DNA of 64,000 nucleotides from CAVPNY01 sp963706905 (GCA_963706905.1 CAVPNY010000023.1:248001-312000), one strand, 5' to 3'; shown: positions 41,489 through 49,963, counted from the stretch's first letter. Notes: a model not told the origin generated them from the letters alone. A program made the numbers and translations.

Positions 41489-44400
41489 TCAGAAGTTTAA
41501 AAGTTCGATGGGGCAGACGACCAGCCGGAAACCCAGAATGTTGTCGAAGTTATCTGGGCCGTGCCTGTAGCGGGAGGCGCAGCGGGCGCAGTTACGATAG
41601 TTGTCCCAGGAGCCGCCCCGCACCACCCGCCACGAGCCCGTCTCGGGGCCCTGCGGATCGACCACTGAATCAGCCGCCCGGCGAGCGTACTCATTCTCAG
41701 CATACCAGTCCTGGCACCACTCCCACACGTTACCGACCATGTCCAGCGCCCCGTACGGGCTGGCCCCGTTAGGGTAAATACCCACCGGGGAGGGCCGCAT
41801 CACTCGCCCTTCCAGTGTGTTAACCCGCCCGGTCTGCCAGCGGTTTCCCCACGGCCACAGGCGCCCTTCCCCGCCGCGCGCCGCTTTCTCCCATTCCGCT
41901 TCCCTTGGCAAACGGATAATCCTGTCTGGCGGCAGGCGACCAGCCGCGTGCAAGCAATCCGCCAGCCACAGGGCGTAAGCCCTCGCCTCGTACCACGTCA
42001 CCCCAACCACCGGCTGGCTGGGGTTGGTGTAGTCAGGGTTATCCCACAGCCACGGATGGCGGGCATGGCCAGAGTCATCCCGCTTCTCATCTTCCAACTC
42101 CCGCCATTTTTGACGGAAAGCCTCTTCATCTTGTTCTGCGGACCAACGGAAAGCCTGCGCTTGATCAGGAGACCATCTACCTTCTTTTACCCAGAGATCT
42201 AATTGAGGGAGTATGCTCTCTGCCTGATCTTTGAGCAGTTTGTAGAGGTAAGCCTGATAGCTTTCTTCAAAGCTCATCTCGCCGCGCAGCCAGCGCTTAG
42301 CGGATTCATCCTCCCAATACTCCTCGCGATCATAGCCTCCTGCCAGCATGAACCAACGGTACTCGGCTACCGTCACCAGCAAGCGCCCAACTTGAAAAAT
42401 GTGGGAGAGAATTACCGGATGGTCAGGCCGTTCATCCTGGTAGTATTCCGTCTTTTGTTTCTTCAAGCGGGCCTTATCCCGGCTACTCGTACCCATGCGA
42501 AATGTCCCAGCTGGCACCTCCACCCAATCCGGCTCAATGAAAACCACTTCTCTCTCATCAGGTAGTTTGATCTTGCCCTGCAAACGCAGCAGGCGCGCAT
42601 CGCCCAATTTACCCAAGGCCTTCCCGGCCGCCAATCGAGCCGGCAGGCGCACTCGCGTCTCTCCAATCTCCTCATGGAGACGCTTTGCGACGCTTTGTCG
42701 GGTCTGCTCGCTCATCACCGCCCCTGAATCGACGACACAGCGGGAGGCCAGGGGCGGGTTGCGATATAAGACAGCCAGCGCCAGTCGTTCCCGTTCTGGC
42801 CCTGCCAGCATGCCGGTTGCCAGCACCGTGACCTCCTCCCAGCCAGTTCGTGGGGGATCAGGCAGCGGGTCCCATTGGCTGCTAACAAACTCCCAGCGTC
42901 TCCAGGGGACGCGCCATAATGGACCAAGGTTCTTATTCACAAGGAAACGACGCGCCAGTTCGCGCGCCGCGAAATACTCCTGGATCAACTGGTGGTGAAA
43001 GCGTACATTCATTTCATCCATGCTGAGAAGGCTGCATGCACAGGCTATGTTCAGCAAATATTCAGCTGATAAAGGACTGGGCTGTCTCTTTGCCACCAGG
43101 ATCTTTTCTGCTTCTTTTCTAGGAAATGAGTAGTTCTGACCGCGTGGCAGCCCAACCCAGGCCAGACGGGTGAGACTTTCAAGAAAAGTTTCACGCTCGT
43201 CCCGGTGCAGAGCGCGCCCGGTTGGCCTGCTGGCTTCATAGTCCAGCCATATGCTGATAAACCGGTCAAACAGATGCGCCCGGTTGGGATCGAGGCCTTC
43301 CTTCCCGGCCACATCTGCCATGATTACCAGCCAGAAAGGGATCGTTGCCAATTCATATAATCCCCCTTGCCCTTCGCGCCGATCTCGCTCCAACTCATCC
43401 CAAACAAACGCGTCCCTGCCGGGGATACGTTTGTTAAGAAAATCCTGTATTCGGCGATCATCCATTGGGTGGATCATCAGGCGAGGAAGATCCAATCCTT
43501 CCCCATAATCGGCTGTGCGGCAGGCAATAATAGCGCGATTTCCGTCTGGCTTGAAACGGAGCCTAATAAACTCCCGCCAATTAGATATACGATCGTCATA
43601 ACCTCGCTTTTCCATTTCATTCAAGCCATCGGCGAATAACCAGACACGTCCCGCGTCCAAGGCATCGATTAAGCCATCGAAGCCAATAACATTTATCCAA
43701 TGCTGGCGTAGGAAATCCTCGGGAAATCCCTTCTTGTGCTTGTTGAGTGAAACATACAATGGTAAAGGCGCGTTTGGATTTACCATGCAACGATCCACTG
43801 CTTCCCTGGCTAGCTTGCGTAGGAGAGTCGACTTACCCGCTCCGGGTTCTCCCAGCAGTGCAAAGGCTGAATAGGGATGACCGGTATTTTGATTTACATC
43901 CCCAAGCGCTTCGGATAGGTCATTGAATGTACGTTGCTCGGAAAAAATACCCTGACCAGGGCCTGAAGTGGTGGGGAGCGCCATTCCGATCTGTGGCTTC
44001 AGATCAAATGCCAGTCCGCTTTCCAGGGGAATAAAAAAAGTTTCCTCAGTAGGATGTAAGGGGTCTGCGGCATTACCCAACCGGGAGAGATAGGCAGCAA
44101 TTTGCTCAGTCGGATCGGCAACCAAATTGAGTAAAGGTGATTTGCCAAGTTGTCGGATATATTCGGCTTCTAACACTTTTTCTTCTTCAGCAGATAGGGG
44201 CTTGGCAAGTGGCTGTGAAGGCCAGATGCGTTCCCAAAGATTATCACGCACCTTTTTCCCAAACGGTATAAGAAAGAAAAAACCCAGCAGAAAAATCACA
44301 AGGAAGAGAATGACCCCAACCCACGAGTACTTTAAGGCAAGTTGAAATAAGCAGTCTAAAGGTCCCAATCCTTGCTGCTGACAGATCTGAAAGAAGCCTG

Positions 44401-44509
44401 GTGTCGGCGTCGGCTGGGGCGGCGGTGGGGTGCCGCCCTGCAGCGGCGCGGCCGCCACGCTGGCTAAAAAGGCGATCAGGATCAACAGGCTCCGGCTGGA
44501 TGGGCGCAT
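41489..44509 (-). CDS. DGR target protein: signal peptide - membrane helix - NACHT NTPase - FGE-sulfatase (C-type lectin-like) domain
   Basis: The 1006-residue product starts at ATG 44509. It has a signal peptide (to about residue 21), a Pro/Thr linker and one membrane helix near 62-84, so its bulk should be cytoplasmic. A NACHT-type STAND NTPase follows: P-loop GEPGAGKST (220-228), Walker B VWLFADGLNEM, IIACRTADYG, and the late FHHQLIQEYFAARELA motif. Residues from about 670 form a formylglycine-enzyme/sulfatase-modifying-factor domain (GTFRMGT, RLPREAEWEKAARGG, VGNVWEWCQDWY, RVVRGGSW, LGFRLVV), a C-type lectin fold. The last 40 residues are the DGR variable region. It probably senses a changing ligand and signals through the NTPase. 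Confidence 0.93.
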   Translation of the reverse strand: MRPSSRSLLILIAFLASVAAAPLQGGTPPPPQPTPTPGFFQICQQQGLGPLDCLFQLALKYSWVGVILFLVIFLLGFFFLIPFGKKVRDNLWERIWPSQPLAKPLSAEEEKVLEAEYIRQLGKSPLLNLVADPTEQIAAYLSRLGNAADPLHPTEETFFIPLESGLAFDLKPQIGMALPTTSGPGQGIFSEQRTFNDLSEALGDVNQNTGHPYSAFALLGEPGAGKSTLLRKLAREAVDRCMVNPNAPLPLYVSLNKHKKGFPEDFLRQHWINVIGFDGLIDALDAGRVWLFADGLNEMEKRGYDDRISNWREFIRLRFKPDGNRAIIACRTADYGEGLDLPRLMIHPMDDRRIQDFLNKRIPGRDAFVWDELERDRREGQGGLYELATIPFWLVIMADVAGKEGLDPNRAHLFDRFISIWLDYEASRPTGRALHRDERETFLESLTRLAWVGLPRGQNYSFPRKEAEKILVAKRQPSPLSAEYLLNIACACSLLSMDEMNVRFHHQLIQEYFAARELARRFLVNKNLGPLWRVPWRRWEFVSSQWDPLPDPPRTGWEEVTVLATGMLAGPERERLALAVLYRNPPLASRCVVDSGAVMSEQTRQSVAKRLHEEIGETRVRLPARLAAGKALGKLGDARLLRLQGKIKLPDEREVVFIEPDWVEVPAGTFRMGTSSRDKARLKKQKTEYYQDERPDHPVILSHIFQVGRLLVTVAEYRWFMLAGGYDREEYWEDESAKRWLRGEMSFEESYQAYLYKLLKDQAESILPQLDLWVKEGRWSPDQAQAFRWSAEQDEEAFRQKWRELEDEKRDDSGHARHPWLWDNPDYTNPSQPVVGVTWYEARAYALWLADCLHAAGRLPPDRIIRLPREAEWEKAARGGEGRLWPWGNRWQTGRVNTLEGRVMRPSPVGIYPNGASPYGALDMVGNVWEWCQDWYAENEYARRAADSVVDPQGPETGSWRVVRGGSWDNYRNCARCASRYRHGPDNFDNILGFRLVVCPIELLNF
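41512..41631 (-). repeat. DGR variable repeat (VR)
   Basis: It encodes about the last 40 residues of the target's lectin-like domain, ending 20 bases before the stop codon. Compared with TR, the residues changed include WNN to WDN, RNN to RNC, AYRNRNE to ASRYRHG, and FNNN to FDNI. The Arg, Gly, Asp, Phe and Leu framework is conserved. These positions form the ligand face of DGR lectin folds. The 3' end of VR (CTGGTCGTCTGCC) is unchanged and would hold the homing-initiation site. Confidence 0.93.
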
Positions 44510-44546
44510 GGCTGGCTCTCCCCTGTGCTTGAGAAGTTGACCGGTT

Positions 44547-44873
44547 TTATTGGTACAGGGCTTTTTCGATGGCTTCCGCCACCCACTGGTTCAGGCTTTT
44601 CCGCTGGCGCGCCGCGCTTTCGATGATCCGGCGGTGGATCTCCGGACTGATGCGCACGTTGAAACGCCCTGAGAAAGGCCTGTCTGGAGTAACGCCATCC
44701 CTGGCGCACATCTCCAGGTAATAGTCAATTGATTCGTGGAAAGAGCGCTCCAGCTCTTCCGGCGTCTTCCCCTGGAACGTAATCACATCCCGCAGCCCAA
44801 CCACCTCGCCGGTAAATATCCTGCCATGATCATCATATTCGACGATGCCTGCATAACCTTTATACATGAGCAT
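44547..44873 (-). CDS. hicB: HicB-family antitoxin
   Basis: The 108-residue protein has the HicB fold: an N-terminal degraded RNase-H-like part (YKGYAGIVEYDDHGRIFTGEVVGL, ITFQGKTPEELERSFHESIDYYLE) and a C-terminal ribbon-helix-helix (FNVRISPEIHRRIIESAARQRKSLNQWVAEAIEKAL). It should bind the toxin and repress the operon. The toxin gene upstream is interrupted by a MITE, so the antitoxin survives without an intact partner. The DGR target gene begins 38 bp downstream, and readthrough or RHH regulation of it is possible. Confidence 0.9.
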   Translation of the reverse strand: MLMYKGYAGIVEYDDHGRIFTGEVVGLRDVITFQGKTPEELERSFHESIDYYLEMCARDGVTPDRPFSGRFNVRISPEIHRRIIESAARQRKSLNQWVAEAIEKALYQ

Positions 44874-44874
44874 A

Positions 44875-45242
44875 TCATTCGCTCCGATCTTCCACCCGTA
44901 TTCCAGTTTCCAGGATAAATCGACGCATCCTTTTCAGATCAGTTGGATAAATCTCATTTCCTGGATGCGGCCGGTGAAATACCGCATACTTTCCATTCAA
45001 GCGCACACCTGCCATAGAGCCACCCTTTTCAGAGACTTCGGCGCCCAGGGTCATCAATAAGGTTAGAAGTTACGCAGTTCAAGAGGACGCGGGGGTGTTT
45101 TGGCGGGCGAAGCCCGCCAAAACACCCCCACCCTCCCACCAACTGCGTAAGTCCTAAAGGTAATAAAGTCATCCCATTTGATATCCTTGCGGTCCGGCCT
45201 TGCAAAAATGTCATCCAGGGTTTTCTGGTGTCGCTTCCGCAC
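44875..45242 (-). pseudogene. hicA: HicA-family toxin gene split by a MITE
   Basis: From GTG 45242 the frame encodes RKRHQKTLDDIFARP and IKWDDFIT, then is interrupted by a 93-bp element. It resumes as LLMTLGAEVSEKGGS...YAVFHRPHPGNEIYP...MRRFILETGI. Removing the element and one copy of the 5-bp duplication restores an 89-residue HicA-like protein exactly in frame. HicA toxins are mRNA interferases; the central His-containing motif (NGKYAVFHRPHP) is present. It ends 1 base before hicB. The toxin is almost certainly inactive. Confidence 0.88.
45064..45156. mobile_element. MITE copy 2 (93 bp), inserted in hicA
   Basis: Ends TAGAAGTTACGCAGTT and the complement of TAGGACTTACGCAGTT; the core hairpin is the same as copies 1 and 3. 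Perfect 5-bp target duplication AAGGT (45059-45063 and 45057-45061 of the right side's equivalent at 45157-45161). Excision of element plus one repeat repairs the hicA frame, which proves insertion into a pre-existing gene. Confidence 0.92.
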
Positions 45243-45381
45243 ATAATAAATAGTACCACATTTTGACACCACTCGCAAGATTAAGGATCTTGCAGGACGT
45301 TCGCCTCTCCCCCTTGGTATTTTTCATGATTTTTGATTTCTTTCGCGTCCCTACGTGTTCTTTCGTGTCCCTTCGTGGCCT

Positions 45382-47004
45382 CTACAGGCTCATCGCGCAG
45401 CCGTCCGCACGCGGGTCGCTGCCGCCCCACAAGACACCGCTTTCGGCGTCGCGCAGGATGATCTGGCCGCGCCCGAACAGTGCTCGCTCATACCCGCCAA
45501 CCATCTCCACCGCGTGTCCCATCTCAGCCAGGGCAACGACCGTCTCCTGCGACAGGCCCTCTTCCAGAGATACTCGCCCTGCAGATGTACCGTCTGCGAT
45601 ACAGAAACGTGGCTGGTCCAGGGCGGCTTGCGGATCGAGTTCGTCATCCACCAACCCCACAATTACCTGCAGGTGCCCCTGCGGCTGCATGAAGCCGCCC
45701 ATCACGCCGAAGCTGGCGTACAGTTCATCACCGCCTGCCTTGGATCGCGTTGCCAGGGCTGGGATGATGGTGTGGTAGGGGCGTTTGCCGGGCGCCAGGG
45801 CGTTGGGATGCTGCGGGTCCAGGCTGAAATTGTGTCCACGGTTCTGCAAGCTGAAGCCAAATCCAGATGGCACGATACCGGTGCCAAATCCCATGTAGTT
45901 GCTGTTAATGAACGAGCAGGCATTACCTTCCCCATCCACCACACTAAGGTAGACCGTATCTGAGGCAGTGGTTGGCGTCCCGCGGCGCTGATCCAGACTG
46001 GCTTTCTGTGGATCGATCAGGCGGCGGCGCTCAGCCGCGTATTCCTTGGAGAGCAGCCATTCCAGCGGGACGGGATTGGTCGCCGGGTCAGCCACATACC
46101 AACGCGTATCAGCAAATGCCAGGCGCATGGCTTCGATCTCCAGGTGCAGGCGCCTCACTGAAAGCGGCGGCATTCCAGCCAGATCGAAGCCCTCCAGCAG
46201 GTTCAATCCAACCAGGGCCGCCAGCCCTTGCCCGTTGGGCGGGCACTCCCATACCCGCAGGTCGCGGTAGGTTGTGCTGATCGGCGCCTCCCAGGTGCTG
46301 GTATGGGCCGCCAGGTCGGCTTCAGACAGGCAGCCTCCCGCCCCCTGCACCACTGCAGCGATCGCCCTGGCAATATTTCCCCCGTAAAACGCCTCTTTGC
46401 CACCTTCAGCCACGCTGCGCAAAGTACGGCTTAAGCCAGAGTTGCGGAAGATCTCACCTGGGCGGGGGGCCCGACCTTCAATAGTCAGCTCCTGCCCGCC
46501 AGGCGCATTCCGCAGCTGGCGCTCTGCCCCGCGCCCCCAGAAATAGGCTGTGGTTGGCGCGACCGGAAAGCCTTCGTCCGCCAGGCGGATGGCTGGCGCC
46601 AGCACCTGGGGAAGGGCTAATCGCCCGTATCTTTCCACCAGATCACACCATCCGGCGCAGGCGCCTGGCACAGTGATCGTGTAGGCATGATAGGGGGGCA
46701 GCTCACTGCCAAAACCCTCCCGCTGCAGGCGTTCCAGGCTCAAGGCAGCTGGAGCGCGACCCGAGCCGTTCAGGGCGCTCACCTGGCGAGTTTGGGCATC
46801 ATAATAGAGAGCAAAGCAGTCGCCGCCGATGCCGGTGGAGGTCGGCTCGGTGACATTCAGGGCGGCCGCGGTCGCCACCGCCGCGTCGGCAGCGTTGCCC
46901 CTCGCAGCCAGGATTTCCAGCCCGGCGGCTACGGCTAATGGCTGGGAAGTCGCCACCATCCCCCGAGTTCCGAGCACTGGTGAGCGGCGTGAGTCAAAGT
47001 TCAT
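45382..47004 (-). CDS. ggt: Gamma-glutamyltransferase
   Basis: The 540-residue product starts at ATG 47004, where MNFDSRRSPVLGTRGMVATSQPLA begins. It has GGT family features: GNAADAAVATAAALNVTEPTSTGIGGDCFALYY in the large subunit, and the self-cleavage/nucleophile region TTASDTVYLSVVDGEGNACSFINSNYMGFGTGIV. Autocleavage before the Thr in DTVYLS yields the mature enzyme, which transfers or hydrolyses gamma-glutamyl groups. There is no signal peptide, so it is probably intracellular. A degenerate CTTTCGTG-type repeat tract follows the gene. Confidence 0.9.
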   Translation of the reverse strand: MNFDSRRSPVLGTRGMVATSQPLAVAAGLEILAARGNAADAAVATAAALNVTEPTSTGIGGDCFALYYDAQTRQVSALNGSGRAPAALSLERLQREGFGSELPPYHAYTITVPGACAGWCDLVERYGRLALPQVLAPAIRLADEGFPVAPTTAYFWGRGAERQLRNAPGGQELTIEGRAPRPGEIFRNSGLSRTLRSVAEGGKEAFYGGNIARAIAAVVQGAGGCLSEADLAAHTSTWEAPISTTYRDLRVWECPPNGQGLAALVGLNLLEGFDLAGMPPLSVRRLHLEIEAMRLAFADTRWYVADPATNPVPLEWLLSKEYAAERRRLIDPQKASLDQRRGTPTTASDTVYLSVVDGEGNACSFINSNYMGFGTGIVPSGFGFSLQNRGHNFSLDPQHPNALAPGKRPYHTIIPALATRSKAGGDELYASFGVMGGFMQPQGHLQVIVGLVDDELDPQAALDQPRFCIADGTSAGRVSLEEGLSQETVVALAEMGHAVEMVGGYERALFGRGQIILRDAESGVLWGGSDPRADGCAMSL

Positions 47005-47046
47005 ACTTTTAACCCAAAGACGCAAAGAAACATAAGGTTATTTAGC

Positions 47047-47104
47047 TCAAAGCCCATTCACCACTCGATGAATGCCATTTTTGACCAGTCGTTCGCCGAA
47101 GTTC
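47047..47104 (-). pseudogene. 3' remnant of a GxxExxY-family gene
   Basis: On the minus strand this segment reads NFGERLVKNGIHRVVNGL followed by a stop, differing by one residue from the end of the intact gene at 47158. No upstream part is present. It is a duplicated 3' end left by recombination between short repeats that flank both copies. Confidence 0.75.
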
Positions 47105-47157
47105 AGACTTTAACGCAAAGTCGCTAAGGCGCAAAGATTTTATGATTTTTCCCAAAT

Positions 47158-47538
47158 CTAAAGACCATTTACTACCCGGTGAATGCCATGCTTGACCAAT
47201 CGCTCACCGAAATTAATGACCAATCCTAATTTTAAACCTGTCAGTCTGAGGTATGTCAAAGTTTGTGCTTCAAAGATACTGTTATATTGAGTGGAGGCCT
47301 TACATTCGATAATAACTATTTCTTCGACCAAAAGATCCATCTTTAAAGGCGTCGCTAGTTTTTGACCTTTGTAACCCAGTGGAACAATCTTTTCCCGTTC
47401 TACCTTTAAACCTCGTTGAGTAAGTTCCAAACATAAGGCTTCCTGGTAAACGCTTTCCAGCAACCCTGGACCACCGAGAACGCGATGCACCTCAATCGCA
47501 GCATCAACAATAACCTTGCTGATTTCATTTTCAGTCAC
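47158..47538 (-). CDS. GxxExxY family protein
   Basis: The 126-residue protein shows the family name motif (GLLESVYQEAL), followed by VEREKIVPLGYKGQKLATPLKMDLLVEEIVIIECKAS, which looks like a degenerate PD-(D/E)xK core (D and ECK). These small proteins are widespread in environmental genomes and suspected nucleic-acid binders. Function is unproven. A MITE lies just upstream and a 3' fragment of a second copy lies downstream. Confidence 0.86.
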   Translation of the reverse strand: MTENEISKVIVDAAIEVHRVLGGPGLLESVYQEALCLELTQRGLKVEREKIVPLGYKGQKLATPLKMDLLVEEIVIIECKASTQYNSIFEAQTLTYLRLTGLKLGLVINFGERLVKHGIHRVVNGL

Positions 47539-47589
47539 AAAACTTATTCCTTCCCCCTATTTATTTCTACCTAATACATTTAATACAAT

Positions 47590-47681
47590 TAGAAGTTACG
47601 CAGTTCAAGAGGACGCGGGGGTGTTTTGGCGGGCGTAGCCCGCCAAAACACCCCACCCTCCCACCAACTGCGTAAGTCCTA
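47590..47681. mobile_element. MITE copy 3 (92 bp)
   Basis: Same ends and hairpin core as copies 1 and 2, flanked by a perfect 5-bp duplication ACAAT (47585-47589 and 47682-47686). It sits between the GxxExxY gene and selD, not disrupting either. Confidence 0.92.
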
Positions 47682-47730
47682 ACAATAAAAACTTTGCATC
47701 TTTGCGCCTTGGCGTTAAATCTTTTTTCCG

Positions 47731-48795
47731 CTAGACCGTCACTTCTATCCCATCCCCCTCCACCACTTCGCCCACTTCCCACAGCGCCAGTTCTCTCTCT
47801 GCGGCGCCTCCCAACAGGCCGGGCAGCTTATCCGGCGGCACGCAAAGCAGCAAGCCCCCGCTGGTTTGGGCGTCGAACAGCAGCATCTGAGAAGGCTCGT
47901 CGACCTCTGGGGAGAATTGCACGTGAGAACCGTAGAATTGGCGGTTGTCGGATGAGCCGCCGGGGAAAATGAACTCCTGGGCATAGCGCTGGGCGCCGCG
48001 CATGAATGGGATCCGCTTGAAGCTCAGGCGAAAGCTGACTCCGGACGCCTGCGCCATCTCAAAGCCGTGGCCCAGGAAACTGAATCCGGTGATGTCGGTC
48101 GCGCCGCTCAGGCGGAACTCCACCGCCAGCTCGGCTGCAGCCCGGTTTAATCGCTTCATCCAGCCAACTGCCTCGGAGACATCCTTGGGATCAGCCAGCT
48201 CACGCTTGAGAGCAGTCGTGATCACGCCGCTGCCCAGCGGCTTGCTTAACAGCAGCCGGTCGCCGGGGCGTGCCCCGCGCTTGGTCAGCATGTGCTCCGG
48301 ATCGACGAAGCCCACCGCGATCAGCCCGTACTTCGGCTCCTTATCCTGAATGGTGTGTCCTCCCGCGATCACCACTCCGGCTTCGCGCGCCTTCTCGGCG
48401 CCGCCGCGCAGGATTTCTCCCACTAACTCGGAGGGTAAATCGGGCGGCATGGCAGCGATGTTCAACGCCAGAAATGGCGCCCCGCCCATCGCATACACGT
48501 CCGAAAGACTGTTGGCGGCCGCGATCGCCCCATAGTCATATGGGTTATCCACCACCGGGGTGAAGAAATCGGTGGTGACCACCAGGGCACGACTTTCGTC
48601 CAGGCGCCACACGGCCGCGTCGTCCGGTTCGCCCAGCCCCACCAGCAGGTCAGGGTAATTCGTAGCCTGGAATATATTCTCAATCGGGCGCAGCACCTGC
48701 GCCAGCGCTTCCGCGCTTAACTTGGACGCTCAACCCGCGCAGTTAGACAGGCTGGTCAGGCGGATCTGGCGTCCAGAAGGAAAGACTTCTGACAT
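47731..48795 (-). CDS. selD: Selenide, water dikinase SelD (selenoprotein, in-frame UGA)
   Basis: The apparent start at 48696 cuts off the active site. Reading the TGA at 48732-48730 as selenocysteine restores the N-terminus MSEVFPSGRQIRLTSLSNCAGU and a 354-residue protein starting at 48795. The C-x-x-U-type loop (CAGU, Sec22) matches SelD, where Cys or Sec activates selenide. Downstream FFTPVVDNPYDYGAIAAANSLSDVYAMGG, VIAGGHTIQDKEPKYG and the ATP-binding regions are complete. A small hairpin (AGCGC-GGAA-GCGCT) lies 15 bases after the TGA, a possible bacterial SECIS. It makes selenophosphate for Sec-tRNA. It starts 2 bases after the SPFH gene ends. Confidence 0.9.
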
Positions 48796-48797
48796 GC

Positions 48798-49886
48798 TTA
48801 CGGCGTCGTTGTCGGCAGCGGTGTTGGCAGCGGCGTGGGCTCAGGAGTAGGAACAACGGTGGGGACATTCAATCCTGGCTCCAGGGTTGGCAAGGGAAAC
48901 AGGAACTGGTTGTCGCTGGGCAGCAGCATCACCTGGATCCCCGGGGCGATCTTGGTGATGTACTGATAAGTCAGCAGCTCTTGATTTTGACCCAATACTT
49001 CGGCGATTAGCCGCAAGGCTTCGGATTCGGCCTGAGCCTCAATGATGCGTGATTTGGCGCTGCCTTCGGCGCGGATGACCGTAGCGTCTGCCACGCCATT
49101 GGCCACCTGGCGGGCCTGCTCGGCCTCCTGGCGGCGCTGCTCGACCACCAGGGCGGCCTGTTTGGCCAGCTGCTCGGCGATCTGTTTCTGTTCGATCGAG
49201 GCGGCGTACTCCGGCGAGAAGGTGATATTGCGCATGATGAAGTCCACCAGGGTCAGGCCATTCTCGTCCATCTTTCTCAGCATTTCATCCCGAATCGTCT
49301 GGGTCAGTTCCAGGCGCTTGGTGCTCACCACCTCTTCCACCTTGTATTGCGACACGGCATCGCGCATGATGCCGCGCACCAGCGGACGGATCAGCTCAGC
49401 CTCATAACGGTCCTGCCAATCGATGTGTACATCCACCACCTTGGTAGGGTCGATGGCATACAGCACCGAGGCGTCCAGGAAGATCTCCTGGCCGTCGAAG
49501 GTGCGCGCCGTGATCGAGTCGTCGCCCTGAATTTCCCCTTCCAGCGGGGCGATCGACATGGTGTAGGATTGGCGCGAGATCGGGTAGCGCACCACCGTCT
49601 CGAAATACGGCACTATCCAGCTCAGGCCGGGTTCGAGCGGCTGTTCTCGGTACCCTTTATCAGAGATGGCCGAGATCACCACGCCGCGATCCTCCGGGCG
49701 GATGAAGACCAACCCGGCGCTGACCACTGTTATTACTATCGCCACCACCAGCGTTACCAGGATAGCGATCGACAGCCCCCTGGCCTTTAACCCGCGCGAG
49801 GCGCGTAGCACAGCCAGGACAACCATGGCTGCGATCCCCAGCCACAGTAAAGCCGAAAATCCTTTTAGAAGACTGGCAATATCCAT
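48798..49886 (-). CDS. SPFH / band 7 (prohibitin-like) membrane protein
   Basis: The 362-residue protein has GGAG before its ATG, two N-terminal membrane helices (about 10-28 and 39-63), and the SPFH domain (VFIRPEDRGVVISAISDKGYREQPLEPGLSWIVPYFETVVRYPISRQSYTM). A long coiled coil follows (IEQKQIAEQLAKQAALVVEQRRQEAEQARQV), then a Pro/Thr-rich tail. These proteins form large ring cages and stabilise membrane domains or proteases. The pairing with selD is by position only. Confidence 0.9.
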   Translation of the reverse strand: MDIASLLKGFSALLWLGIAAMVVLAVLRASRGLKARGLSIAILVTLVVAIVITVVSAGLVFIRPEDRGVVISAISDKGYREQPLEPGLSWIVPYFETVVRYPISRQSYTMSIAPLEGEIQGDDSITARTFDGQEIFLDASVLYAIDPTKVVDVHIDWQDRYEAELIRPLVRGIMRDAVSQYKVEEVVSTKRLELTQTIRDEMLRKMDENGLTLVDFIMRNITFSPEYAASIEQKQIAEQLAKQAALVVEQRRQEAEQARQVANGVADATVIRAEGSAKSRIIEAQAESEALRLIAEVLGQNQELLTYQYITKIAPGIQVMLLPSDNQFLFPLPTLEPGLNVPTVVPTPEPTPLPTPLPTTTP

Positions 49887-49934
49887 GTTGGATAACTCCT
49901 TAATTCGTCGAATTGTCCCAAAGTCGCACGGTTA

Positions 49935-49963
49935 CGCAGTTGCGCAGTTGCGCAGTTGCGCAG
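49935..49963 (+). repeat. 8-bp tandem repeat (CGCAGTTG, 3.6 copies)
   Basis: CGCAGTTG is repeated three times and then partly a fourth. The first copy is preceded by GGTTA, giving TTACGCAGTTG as in the MITE ends. It lies 49 bp upstream of the SPFH gene. The remaining 49887-50102 shows no gene. Confidence 0.8.

Noticed and set aside
44482..44709. 75-codon frame between the DGR target and hicB
   Set aside because: It is a shadow of hicB and of the target's start in a different frame.
45063..45278. 71-codon frame ending in the MITE
   Set aside because: It is the 5' part of hicA running into the MITE, not an independent gene.
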